From Deltaproteobacteria bacterium (lineage in GTDB: Bacteria; Myxococcota_A; Polyangia; Polyangiales; Polyangiaceae): a stretch of DNA of 64,000 nt. The position numbers and the translations under genes are program-made. Numbering within the stretch: position 1 is the first letter of the stretch; each line of letters starts with the position of its first letter. Under the pieces are notes generated by a model, which searched no databases, was not told where the DNA came from, and saw only the letters and a program-made list of their open reading frames with translations. Below, one piece after another: positions 32,031 to 42,062 of the stretch. The DNA is taken from positions 186,001-250,000 of the forward strand of contig JACRCQ010000054.1 in assembly GCA_016218915.1 (NCBI GenBank), read 5' to 3'.

Positions 32031-33158
32031 AACCGCCTTCTCGTAGACCCGATACTTCTTGTAGATCTTGGCGCCCATCGCGGTGATGCCCGCGTTGATC
32101 GGACGATTGTCCTCGAGGGTCCAGCTCAGCTCTCCCCACTCGTAGCCGAGACGCTGTGCGCGCTGCGCGATCTCCACGTACATCGCCATGGACAGGCCGG
32201 CGTACTTGCGAACGCCGCGCAGCTCCTTGCGGATGCCGAGCATCATCAGCCGCCCGGTCTTTGGGTGCTTGACCTTCAATCGCCACAGGAGCTTCAGCCA
32301 GCCGAGAGGCAGGAGCTTGCCGCCCAGATCCGCGATCGATTCGTTGACGTTGGGAAGCGTGATGCACATGCCCACCGGCTTGCCGTCGAGCTCTGCGATG
32401 AACGCGAGGTCAGGCACCAGGATCAGGCGCAGGTCTGCGGCGACCTTTGCCACCTCGTCGGGGAGCGCCGGCACGACGCCCCAGTTGTCCTCCCAGGCGT
32501 CGTTGTAGATGTCCATGACGATGTCGAGCTCGCGCTTGATGTTGCCCAGATCGCAGGTGCGCAGACGAATCTCGGGCAGCGCGTTGACGTCCTTCCAGGC
32601 CTTGAGAGCCCTCTCCGGGATCTTGCCGATCTGGAATCGCCAGGCGTACAGGTCCTTGATCTTGTCGAGCCCGGAGGCCTTTGCCACGCGGTCCTGCCAC
32701 GTGCGGGAGTGCGACATCATGATGTGCGGCGGATGCTCGAACCCCTCGATGAGCGTGCCGATCTCCTCGTTGATGTACAACGACAGCGGCCCGCGCATCC
32801 GCTTCATGCCCTTGGCTGCGAGCCACTTCTCCGCAGCCGCGATCAGCGCCTTGCCCACTTCGTCGTCGTCGATCGTGTCGAAGAACCCGAAGAAGCCCGT
32901 TGCGTCTTTGTGCACGCGCAGGTGCTCGCGATCGACCTGGGCGGAGCATCGACCCACGAGCCGGCCGTCCTTCCACGCGGTGAACAGGGTGACCTCGCCG
33001 CGGCTGAAGAACGGATTCTTCGATGGGGTCAGTCGCTCTTTGAGCTCGAATTCGAGCGGCGGCACCCATGCGGGGTCCGTACGGAATACCTCGTAGCCTG
33101 CGTCGATGAACGCGCGCAGGTCCTTGCCTGGAACGTGCTCCCGAATCTCGATCGCCAT
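32019..33158 (-). CDS. GNAT-like acyltransferase family protein
   Basis: 379 residues. The fold appears to be two GNAT-like halves: an N-terminal one with LFTAWKDGRLVGRCSAQVD and a C-terminal one with LAFIAELDGKPVGMCITLPN, RLMMLGIRKELRG and GYEWGELSWTLEDNRPINAG. The last resembles the acetyl-CoA or peptide-binding end of GNAT enzymes. Similar proteins are annotated as N-acetyltransferases or YghO-like, but the acceptor is unknown. A GGAGG site precedes the ATG at 33158. It is divergent from a lipoprotein across 90 bases. Confidence 0.72.
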   Translation of the reverse strand: MAIEIREHVPGKDLRAFIDAGYEVFRTDPAWVPPLEFELKERLTPSKNPFFSRGEVTLFTAWKDGRLVGRCSAQVDREHLRVHKDATGFFGFFDTIDDDEVGKALIAAAEKWLAAKGMKRMRGPLSLYINEEIGTLIEGFEHPPHIMMSHSRTWQDRVAKASGLDKIKDLYAWRFQIGKIPERALKAWKDVNALPEIRLRTCDLGNIKRELDIVMDIYNDAWEDNWGVVPALPDEVAKVAADLRLILVPDLAFIAELDGKPVGMCITLPNVNESIADLGGKLLPLGWLKLLWRLKVKHPKTGRLMMLGIRKELRGVRKYAGLSMAMYVEIAQRAQRLGYEWGELSWTLEDNRPINAGITAMGAKIYKKYRVYEKAVAGA

Positions 33159-33248
33159 GGAGCCTCCGTCCTACCACAGCGCGCGATCGAATTCGAAAGA
33201 CCTCATCGACGTTGACGCTTCCCTGGACAGCAGCGAGCATGTCCAACG

Positions 33249-34253
33249 ATGTACCTTTGCTTCCGCCGCCTGTACCCGCTGGTGGCTCTCGCTGGCCTCA
33301 CGGCCTGCTCGTCGAGCTCCCGCGCTCCCGCAATAGAAAGCACCCTTCCGGACGCGTCGACCGAAGCAGCCGCAGGAAGCGCCGGCAGCCCAGCCGATGC
33401 CTCCCCTTGGGATGCGTCCGAGGAGCCTGGGCAGGAGTCCGGACTGCTGGACGCGCTCGCCGATGCGCCGTCGGACACGGCAGGATCCGCGATCGGAGCT
33501 ACGCACGGTGTCGCGACGTTCCCGTTCCAGGTCGACTCCACCGGAGAAGGCAAAGTCAGGCTTGAAGCCCTTTCCGTGGTCAAGAACAAGGGCACGCTCA
33601 AGCTCGCGGGTGCCGGGCACACCGGGATCGCCTACCAGTCGCACGCCTGGGGAGGCGCGGGGTACAACCTGTACGACATCCTGTCGATTGCCGATGACGG
33701 AAGCGATCTTGCCGTGACCTACCTGTACTGCCAGGAGCCGGCGCTCTCCTACGCGTACACCGAGAGCTTCCAGCTTCCCATGAGCTGGGAGACAGCCGCA
33801 GGTACGTGCGAGAGCCTTGCGCAAAGCACTTCAGCTCAGGTCGATCTGCCTGCGCTGAAAGCCGCCCCCGTGGCACTCGACACTGGCATCGTCATCCAGG
33901 GTACGGACGTCGACCTGGGTCCCAAGGGCGGAACGATCAAGCTGGCCGGAACGGACTGGACGCTGGTGCCGTTCAACACCGTGGACTGCACGCAGCAGTG
34001 TCCTGGCGGCTCGTGGATCGAGCTGCACAGCATGCTGATGTCCGGCGATCAAGGGTGCTTCGCGATCTTGTACCTGTGGCCCGACGATCCGACGAAGCTG
34101 CAGGTTGCCTACACGCTGTGCCTTCCCACGCTCGAAACGCCGACTGCGATCTACACCGTGAGCTGGACCGGAACGCTGCCGAAGCTGCCACCCATGCCCG
34201 CGCCGTTCCGTCCGGCTCCCCCTGCGATGGACGGCGTGAGCGAGCTTCACTGA
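33249..34253 (+). CDS. Lipoprotein, function unknown
   Basis: 334 residues with lipobox LTAC at residues 17-20, an Ala/Ser/Asp-rich linker (about 25-80) and a beta-rich domain to the end. Segments such as FPFQVDSTGEGKVRLEALSV and GTIKLAGTDWTLVPFNTVDC have no family signature I know. Cysteines appear as scattered pairs. It meets the FHA gene tail to tail with 3 bases between stops. A surface-exposed binding role is possible but not shown. Confidence 0.65.
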   Translation: MYLCFRRLYPLVALAGLTACSSSSRAPAIESTLPDASTEAAAGSAGSPADASPWDASEEPGQESGLLDALADAPSDTAGSAIGATHGVATFPFQVDSTGEGKVRLEALSVVKNKGTLKLAGAGHTGIAYQSHAWGGAGYNLYDILSIADDGSDLAVTYLYCQEPALSYAYTESFQLPMSWETAAGTCESLAQSTSAQVDLPALKAAPVALDTGIVIQGTDVDLGPKGGTIKLAGTDWTLVPFNTVDCTQQCPGGSWIELHSMLMSGDQGCFAILYLWPDDPTKLQVAYTLCLPTLETPTAIYTVSWTGTLPKLPPMPAPFRPAPPAMDGVSELH

Positions 34254-34256
34254 GAG

Positions 34257-35180
34257 CTACTCGTCGCCAAGCCCCAGGATCATCTCGCCGATCATGCGAT
34301 CGAACTCGTCTCCGCGTGCCATCAGCTCCTGCACGACGAGCTTGTACTGGCGCAGGAGCTTCTGGTCGATGCACACACCCTGCGCGATGCGCATCTGGAT
34401 CTGACGCACGGTTTCGGGCTCCATCAGACGTCCGATCGTGAGGTGCAGATCGATCACGTAGTCGATCCACCTTCCGTCATTGGTGGCGCCCGTCAGCTTC
34501 ATTCCGTACTGCGTTGCTCCGCGGAGCGTCGCCTCGTCGAGCTTCTCGTTGCGACGAACCGCGTCGAGCACCGAGCGCAGATGGCCTCCCAGGATGCGCA
34601 CGGCAGCGTCGGTGCGTCCCATCACGAGCATGCGATCAGCCAGCCGGCCGAGCGTGGCGATTGCATCGCACTTCTCGGTCGTGTCGACCTCTTCTTCTTC
34701 CTGGTCCGCAGGAGGCGAGGAGCGCCAGGCCGATGGGTCCTCGGCCACAGGCGTGTCGCGCGGAGCATCGGAGGGCTTGGGGCTCGCAGGCTCGGAGCTG
34801 GGCAGTATGTCGGGACGGTTGCTGGAGGTATCAGCGACGACGTACTCGACGGTACCGATCAGGATACGATCGCCTTCGACGAGATCATGGCTGAACTTGA
34901 TGCGCTCGCCGTTGATGAACACGCCGTTGGTGCTGCCGGCGTCTTCGATCGTTACCAGCTCGAGGGACACGTGGAGTCGGGCGTGGAGGCGAGACGCGCC
35001 AGCAGACTCGATGACGATGTCGTTGTCGAACCCGCGCCCCATGGTCTGGGTTCCCACCTTGAGGCGGATCTCCTGCTTGCCGCGGAGCAGCTTCCAACGC
35101 GTGATCTTGAGCGTGTCTGCCTCGCCTTCCGCATGCAGGTGCGGCCCCGGTTCAGTTGGGGTGTCACTGTGGCGAGCCAT
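34257..35180 (-). CDS. FHA-domain protein
   Basis: 307 residues. An FHA domain (about 30-115) shows the phosphothreonine-binding pattern IRLKVGTQTMGRGFDNDIVI, SRLHARLHV and EDAGSTNGVFINGERI. A Pro/Asp/Glu-rich linker precedes an all-helical C-terminal part (about 170-307) that I cannot name. FHA domains bind phosphothreonine on kinase targets. It is the last of three minus-strand genes after a Ser/Thr kinase and a proline-rich linker protein, so it is a likely reader of that kinase. ATG 35180 follows a GGAGG site at 5 bases. Confidence 0.85.
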   Translation of the reverse strand: MARHSDTPTEPGPHLHAEGEADTLKITRWKLLRGKQEIRLKVGTQTMGRGFDNDIVIESAGASRLHARLHVSLELVTIEDAGSTNGVFINGERIKFSHDLVEGDRILIGTVEYVVADTSSNRPDILPSSEPASPKPSDAPRDTPVAEDPSAWRSSPPADQEEEEVDTTEKCDAIATLGRLADRMLVMGRTDAAVRILGGHLRSVLDAVRRNEKLDEATLRGATQYGMKLTGATNDGRWIDYVIDLHLTIGRLMEPETVRQIQMRIAQGVCIDQKLLRQYKLVVQELMARGDEFDRMIGEMILGLGDE

Positions 35181-35224
35181 CCAGTCCTCCAGCCCGCCAG
35201 CATACCCCGAACGGGCTCGCGTTG

Positions 35225-36019
35225 CTACGCCTCGACCCAGATCACGTCGCGTTCGCACAGCCTCCACAGCGTGCGCAACGCATCGACTCTGGCCATGCCA
35301 CTGATGTCCACGATGTCGTCCACGGTCGTGGCGCCGTCCACGAGCGACAGAACGAATGCCTCCTTGGGCTCCAAGGGCAGGCATTGCACCGGCTCACCAC
35401 GCACGAGCGGGATCGGGATCTGATGCGCGCCGCCGAGACGCTTGAGGAAGCGACGCTCCAACGATCGGCGACACCACGCCACGCATTGACCGACGTGCAA
35501 ATCACCGGGGATCAAAGCTAGCAAGGCTTCTCCCATCAGAAGCGCGCTCTCGTCGTCGCCTCTCGCCATCGCCTCGCGCATCGCCCGCGCTTGGGATTCG
35601 ATGGTCACACGCGCCGGGCGCGAGGAATCCGCAGTGGGCGGCGGTGGAGGTTGCGATGCGAACGGCGAGCTGACCTCGAACAACGGCTCTTGCCCGGTGC
35701 GATCCGTGGGGCAGTCTTGCGAATGCAGCGATGGCAGTGGGCTTCGCGGCGGAAAGCTCGGCGGAGCAAAGCTCTGCGGCGGCGAGCTGCGCGGCGCAGG
35801 ACGCTGCGAAGGAAGGCTCTGGCGCAGGCACTTCGAGAGGGTGTTGACCGGGATGGGCGGAGTGCGGTGGCGCGGTCTGAGCCCCAGGGCCTCCCAGTCG
35901 CGGACGCCGGATTCCTCCTCGTGCTCGGACCAGGCGTTGGCATCGGACAGGTGGCGAGGCGTACTGGATTCCGACATGGGTTCGCGCTCGATCAACGTGC
36001 GCGTTTCACCAACGCGCAT
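35225..36019 (-). CDS. Proline-rich protein with C-terminal helical module, function unknown
   Basis: About 264 residues. The first 130 are Pro/Ser/Arg-rich and likely disordered. The last 130 look folded and contain ALLMGEALLALIPGDLHVGQ, EAFVLSLVDGATTVDDIVD and ARVDALRTLWRLCERDVI. The GATTVDDIVDISGM form is a helix-turn motif seen in myxobacterial signalling proteins, but I cannot assign a function. ATG 36019 is used; ATG 35977 is an alternative. The FHA gene starts 44 bases after its stop, and the kinase stop lies 163 bases upstream. Confidence 0.68.
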   Translation of the reverse strand: MRVGETRTLIEREPMSESSTPRHLSDANAWSEHEEESGVRDWEALGLRPRHRTPPIPVNTLSKCLRQSLPSQRPAPRSSPPQSFAPPSFPPRSPLPSLHSQDCPTDRTGQEPLFEVSSPFASQPPPPPTADSSRPARVTIESQARAMREAMARGDDESALLMGEALLALIPGDLHVGQCVAWCRRSLERRFLKRLGGAHQIPIPLVRGEPVQCLPLEPKEAFVLSLVDGATTVDDIVDISGMARVDALRTLWRLCERDVIWVEA

Positions 36020-36182
36020 GGTGGGTATCCCCCGAGGTCATGGGCTCCGAAGCCGCCCATGAGCTAGCACTTATAGCGCGCAGTCTTGAACGGTAGCAAC
36101 ACGCAGCTGAGGCGCTCGTTCGACGTTCAAACGTCCGAACGCGCTGATTCCAGCAGAGGCGAAACCATGGAAAAGTGGGGCC

Positions 36183-37493
<1,311 letters not shown>

Positions 37494-37558
37494 CCTGACC
37501 CGCCGATCGCGGTCAGGGGTGGTGCCTCCCTCGATTGGGCGGTAGAACCTCCGCGCTC

Positions 37559-38887
37559 ATGAACCGCCTCGCCATCGTCGTGCTCTCGCTGTCCGTGCTC
37601 CTGACGCTCGCGCTCACCCCCCGGACCGCAAGCGCAGAGCCGGGCGACGAATACACCATCTCCGTGCTCACCATGAGCCCGGGAGATCCGGTCTTCTTCA
37701 AGTTCGGGCACAACGCGATCTGGGTCCACGACGCGCGCACCCTGCGCGACGACGTGTACAACTGGGGCACGTTCTCGTTCGACGAGCCAGGGCTGATCCA
37801 GAAGTTCCTGCGCGGCAGGCTCACCTATTGGCTCTCGGTGCAGGGCATTCGCGGCACCATCGCGCAGTACGACTACGAAGGCCGATACGTCCAGCAGCAG
37901 GAGCTCGACCTGACCGCTGCCCAGAAGCGCAAAGTCGTCGCTGCCATGCGCGACAACGCGCTCCCCGCCAATGCCAAGTACCGCTACCACTACTACCGCG
38001 ACAACTGCTCCACGCGCGTCCGAGACATGATCGATCTCGCCTCGGATGGCGCCCTCAAAGCTGTCTCCTCGGACCCATCTCCGTTCACCTATCGCGGCGA
38101 GACCTCACGGCTCACCGCTGACGTGCTCTGGGCCTACACGTTCCTGACCGCTGCCATGGGAAGCTTCATCGATCAGCCCATCACCATGTGGGAGGATCAG
38201 TTCGTTCCCGAACGGGTCGAGCAGATGCTCCGCAAGGCCACTGTGCGAAAGCCCGACGGCCGCGTCGTTCCCCTGGTCAAGGCCGAGAGGCGTCTGGTCG
38301 AAGCGGACCGGCAGCCTCCACGCGCAGATCTCCCCCAGCGCACGCTCGGCTATCTGGCGACCGGCACGGCCCTGGGCGCGCTCTTCGGGTGGCTCGCCTA
38401 CCGTGTGCTGACCCTGTCCAGGCGCGAAGGCACCAAGGCACCTCTCGGCTTGCGGCTCGCCCTCGGGCTGCCGCTGGGCGCCATCACCACGCTCACAGCC
38501 TTCCTCGGCTTGCTGTTCCTGTTCTTCTGGACGCTGACCGATCACGAAGTGGCCTACCACAACGAGAACCTGCTGCAGACCAATCCGATCACCGTTGCCA
38601 TGCCGATCATCGCGATCGGCCTGATGCGCGGCAGCCGGTGGGCTGCGCGAGCCTTCGAGCGCGTCGCCCTCGCCCTGGCCACCATGTCCGTCATCGGGCT
38701 GCTGCTCAAAGCGATGCCCTGGTGGTTCAAGCAGGTCAACGGCGAGATCATCGCCCTGCTGTTGCCGCTGTGGCTCGGCCTTGCTGCGGCAGCTTGGATG
38801 GCACGGACCGGGGAGCTCAGCGCGCTGAGCCCGAATCGTCGAGGAGCGCCCGGGGGCGCAAGGGCGCGGACAGCAGCACGCTCGTGA
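37559..38887 (+). CDS. Lnb-like (DUF4105) membrane protein
   Basis: 442 residues: signal peptide (1-26, ending TASA), a periplasmic DUF4105/Lnb N-terminal domain (about 30-220), then four or five membrane helices. The domain shows FKFGHNAIWVHD, YNWGTFSFDEPGL and YYRDNCSTRVRDMIDL. The conserved His and Cys are the expected catalytic pair for the papain-like fold of this family, some members of which transfer acyl chains between lipoprotein ends. Whether this one does so is not shown. The last 71 bases overlap rodA on the other strand. No ribosome site is clear. Confidence 0.8.
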   Translation: MNRLAIVVLSLSVLLTLALTPRTASAEPGDEYTISVLTMSPGDPVFFKFGHNAIWVHDARTLRDDVYNWGTFSFDEPGLIQKFLRGRLTYWLSVQGIRGTIAQYDYEGRYVQQQELDLTAAQKRKVVAAMRDNALPANAKYRYHYYRDNCSTRVRDMIDLASDGALKAVSSDPSPFTYRGETSRLTADVLWAYTFLTAAMGSFIDQPITMWEDQFVPERVEQMLRKATVRKPDGRVVPLVKAERRLVEADRQPPRADLPQRTLGYLATGTALGALFGWLAYRVLTLSRREGTKAPLGLRLALGLPLGAITTLTAFLGLLFLFFWTLTDHEVAYHNENLLQTNPITVAMPIIAIGLMRGSRWAARAFERVALALATMSVIGLLLKAMPWWFKQVNGEIIALLLPLWLGLAAAAWMARTGELSALSPNRRGAPGGARARTAARS

Positions 38888-39950
38888 CCAGACCCAGCCC
38901 CACGAGCGTGGAGAGCACGTTCGAGCCGCCGTAGGACACCAGAGGCAGAGGAACGCCAACCACCGGCAGCATCCCCATGGCCATGCCCACGTTGATCATC
39001 ACGTGCAGGACCAGGGATGCGCCAACACCCAGGGCAATCGCGCTGCCAGCTCGCTCGGAAGCTCCTCTTGCAGCGCGAATCGCGATCATCGCCAGCAACA
39101 AGTAGATCGCCAGCAGCAGCGCCACGCCGACCAGGCCCCGCTCGTGCGCCCAGACCGTCACCACGAAGTCCGAGTGCGCATCCGACAACGGATAGGGCAA
39201 CGCGTGCTCGAAGCTCCCTGAGCCCTGGCCGAGAAGCCCGCCAGAGCCAAAGACATGCAGCGACTGCGCTGCCTGGTATCCTGCGCCTTGCTCGTCGCCT
39301 CCGTCCCAGAACACGAGCACGCGCGCACGCTGGTAGCTGTGCAGCCCGAACCGCCACACCAGGGGCGCAGCCACAGCCCCGAACGCTGCCACCGAAGCGG
39401 GCATCCACCAGTGCGGCGCCAGCAGGGCGAGCATCGCGAACGCGATCGACAGGAGCACGATCGCGGTTCCGAGGGCAGGCTGACGCAGGATCGGAACCAG
39501 GAACGCGATCACGATCAGCACCCAGCCACCCATCATTCGAAGCTGATCGCGGAGCGTTGCCGCGGGCCGGGCGAGCAGCTTTGCGAGCGCGATCACCAGC
39601 GCGATCTTGAGAAACTCGGAGGGCTGCACGGTCAGGGGCCCGAGCGTCAGCCATCGCGACACCCCGCGCATCGGATGGAACAGGAACGTCGCGAGCACGA
39701 GCGCCACTGCAATGGCGTACAAGGCCCAGCCAGCCCGCACCACGCGTCGATACCCGATCGCACAAGTGCCTGCTCCGGCTGCTGCGCCGATTCCTACCCA
39801 GAGCAGCTGCAGCATGGGCAGCCGCTGGAGGTAGCCCGGACGCCACGAGAGCGATGCGCGAAGGCAGATCAGGCCGATGGCGACCAGGATGACCGATGCG
39901 AGGACCATCGACACGATGCGAGCCCGGGGCGTCGGAAGAACATGGTTCAT
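38817..39950 (-). CDS. rodA: RodA peptidoglycan polymerase
   Basis: 377 residues and about ten membrane helices. It belongs to the SEDS family: FHPMRGVSRWLTLGPLTVQP, GLLGQGSGSFEHALPYPLSD and the family end ALGMLPVVGVPLP-like (GMAMGMLPVVGVPLP, VSYGGSN) are clear RodA/FtsW marks. RodA makes glycan strands for elongation together with PBP2. Its ATG overlaps the PBP2 stop by 4 bases. The 3' end overlaps the convergent Lnb-like gene by 71 bases. Confidence 0.94.
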   Translation of the reverse strand: MNHVLPTPRARIVSMVLASVILVAIGLICLRASLSWRPGYLQRLPMLQLLWVGIGAAAGAGTCAIGYRRVVRAGWALYAIAVALVLATFLFHPMRGVSRWLTLGPLTVQPSEFLKIALVIALAKLLARPAATLRDQLRMMGGWVLIVIAFLVPILRQPALGTAIVLLSIAFAMLALLAPHWWMPASVAAFGAVAAPLVWRFGLHSYQRARVLVFWDGGDEQGAGYQAAQSLHVFGSGGLLGQGSGSFEHALPYPLSDAHSDFVVTVWAHERGLVGVALLLAIYLLLAMIAIRAARGASERAGSAIALGVGASLVLHVMINVGMAMGMLPVVGVPLPLVSYGGSNVLSTLVGLGLVTSVLLSAPLRPRALLDDSGSAR

Positions 39951-41749
39951 TGCACGCCCTCCTTGCGCGAAGCGATCTCCTGCGCAGCCTCGGCTGCGAT
40001 CTCACGCGCGACCTTGGCGCGCTCGTGCTCGGTCAGCACCACTACGACCCAGCGGGGATCGGACGGTGGCATGAGCCCCACGAACCAGCCGTGATCGCGG
40101 GTCCTGTACCACATCTCGCCGTCGCTGGTGCCTCGCGTGAACGCGACCTGCCCGTGACCCATCATGCCGGAGAGGCTTGCCGCACCTGCCTCCACTCGAT
40201 GGGCTTGCAGCACGATCTCGCGGATGCGCTTGAGATGCTCTGCTGGGACCTGCACGCGACGTCGAAGCGCAGGGACCACCTCACGCTCGATCGCACCGCC
40301 ATTGCCTCGAACGCGCCAGACGACCTCTGGATGGTAGAGCATGCCGCCGTTGATCAGCGCGGCGTAGGCCATGGCGATCTGGATCGGGGTTGCGCGCACG
40401 GCTCCCTGCCCGATCGACGCATTGAGCGTGTGCCCGAGAAGGTAGCGGCCGCGATCTCGCTGCTGGTGCCAGGCCTTGGTCGGGACACGCCCTGGGTCCT
40501 CGGTGTTCAGCCCGATCCCCGTTGCCTCGCCCAGGCCGAAGTCGCGCGCGATCCGGGCGATGTCGTCGATGCTCACGCTCTCGGCCGCCCTGAAGAACCA
40601 GATGTTGCACGACTCGGTCAGCGCGTCGTGAAGGGTCACCTTCCCGTGCGCGGTCGTGCATCGGTAGCTGCGCTTGCCGATCGAGAGGCTTCCCGCACAC
40701 TCGACCGGCTTGTCAGGATCCATGGATGCGGCGAGCGCAGCGAGCGCTGCAAAGGGCTTGAAGATCGATCCAGGGGGATACGCCACAGCCAGGGCACGAT
40801 CGATCTGAGGACGATCCGGATCGCGGTCGAGCGCTTCCAGCGTCTCGCTCGAGACGTCGGTTGCGAACAGGTTGATGTCCATGGAAGGGCGCGAGTACAA
40901 GGCTGCAATGCGGCCGGTCTGCGCATCCACCACCACGGCTGAGCCAGCGCGCAGCTTCCGCGATTGGAACGCGCGATCGATGCGCGCGGCCAGCTCCATG
41001 TCGAGCGAAAGATCCAGGTCGCGACCGGGGACCGGCTGAACGGGCGCCTGGTCGGGTCCAGGGGGCAGGACCTTCGGTCCACGACGCACCGAATGCTCAC
41101 CTGGCGTGCCGCGCAGCGGTGGCTCCCAGGCGCGCTCGATCCCGCCGCGTCCGATCGCTTCGCCCATGCGGTAGTCGTCGGAGTGACGTGCCAGGTCCTG
41201 GTTGGAGACCTCGTTGAGATAGCCGATCGCGTGCGATGCCAGAGGCCCGTACGGATAGCTGCGCACCCAACCGGGGAGCGGAACCACACCGGGCAGATAC
41301 TTGATTCGCCCCTTGTCGTCGCGGGGCGGCCCCCATTCGACACCGCGCCGCACCCGTGAGAGCTGCCAAGGGGTACGGGATGCGAGCGATCGCACCCGGG
41401 CAGCCAGCTCCGAGGCGGCCTCGGAGTCGATCGACAAGACCTGGGCCAGCAAGGGAAGCGTCTGCTCGATGCGCGGAGCCAAGGCTGCGGGCGCGACATG
41501 GATGTCATGGGCGAGGCAACTCGAGGCCACGACGCTGCCGCGAACGTCGCGAACCGTGCCGCGCATGGGCAGATCGCGTACGCGTTCGTATCGCTGCTGG
41601 CTCGCCTTGAGGGTGTGGGTCGAGCCGCGTACGACTTGCAGCCAGGCAGCGCGGGCCAACAGCAGGCCAAAGAGCGCCGCGACGGCGTACGAGGCGATCG
41701 CGAGGCGGCGTTCCAGGCCGACCTGGGTCGGCGAAGGGTGATCAGCCAT
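39947..41749 (-). CDS. mrdA: Penicillin-binding protein 2 (elongation transpeptidase), atypical motif 3
   Basis: 600 residues: one N-terminal membrane helix (about 16-36), the pedestal domain, then the transpeptidase domain. The active-site Ser is in PGSIFKPF (SxxK) and SxN is in TESCNIWFF. The third motif, normally KTG, reads AFTRGTSDGE here, so the usual Lys-Thr-Gly is replaced. It should cross-link peptidoglycan during elongation with RodA, directly downstream. No mreBCD genes are visible before it. The 313-base upstream gap is divergent with a VWA lipoprotein. Confidence 0.92.
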   Translation of the reverse strand: MADHPSPTQVGLERRLAIASYAVAALFGLLLARAAWLQVVRGSTHTLKASQQRYERVRDLPMRGTVRDVRGSVVASSCLAHDIHVAPAALAPRIEQTLPLLAQVLSIDSEAASELAARVRSLASRTPWQLSRVRRGVEWGPPRDDKGRIKYLPGVVPLPGWVRSYPYGPLASHAIGYLNEVSNQDLARHSDDYRMGEAIGRGGIERAWEPPLRGTPGEHSVRRGPKVLPPGPDQAPVQPVPGRDLDLSLDMELAARIDRAFQSRKLRAGSAVVVDAQTGRIAALYSRPSMDINLFATDVSSETLEALDRDPDRPQIDRALAVAYPPGSIFKPFAALAALAASMDPDKPVECAGSLSIGKRSYRCTTAHGKVTLHDALTESCNIWFFRAAESVSIDDIARIARDFGLGEATGIGLNTEDPGRVPTKAWHQQRDRGRYLLGHTLNASIGQGAVRATPIQIAMAYAALINGGMLYHPEVVWRVRGNGGAIEREVVPALRRRVQVPAEHLKRIREIVLQAHRVEAGAASLSGMMGHGQVAFTRGTSDGEMWYRTRDHGWFVGLMPPSDPRWVVVVLTEHERAKVAREIAAEAAQEIASRKEGVQ

Positions 41750-42062
41750 CCGGGGTTCCTACGCTTGAGGTGGAGCCAGCAAGGAAGGGGAAACCGACGA
41801 CATGGGTGCCATGCCGGCAGTTTCGCAAGAATGAAGCATCAAGGAAGGAAGTGACGTTGGGGAATGGGACAGGCGCGCCATGGTACGCCCCTGCCCTGCG
41901 TTTTCTTCCCGGCAGGTGTTGTGCCGTTCTGGGCCGCACATGGCGTGAAGGGCCGCTGATCCAATCGCGCGTCCTCAAGAACGCAACGAAACTCGCAATG
42001 GCGCGCATCTTGCTCCGCGCTGTGGAGTCGTCGATGCCCCTGCCAGGGGAGAGGAGGCCGCC
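41750..42062. other. 313-base divergent intergenic region, no gene seen
   Basis: Promoters for mrdA (minus) and the VWA lipoprotein (plus) should lie here. I could not find convincing -35/-10 pairs. CCTGCC and GGCAGG can pair at about 41900-41925. An AGAGGAGG site ends the region before the lipoprotein ATG. Confidence 0.4.
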
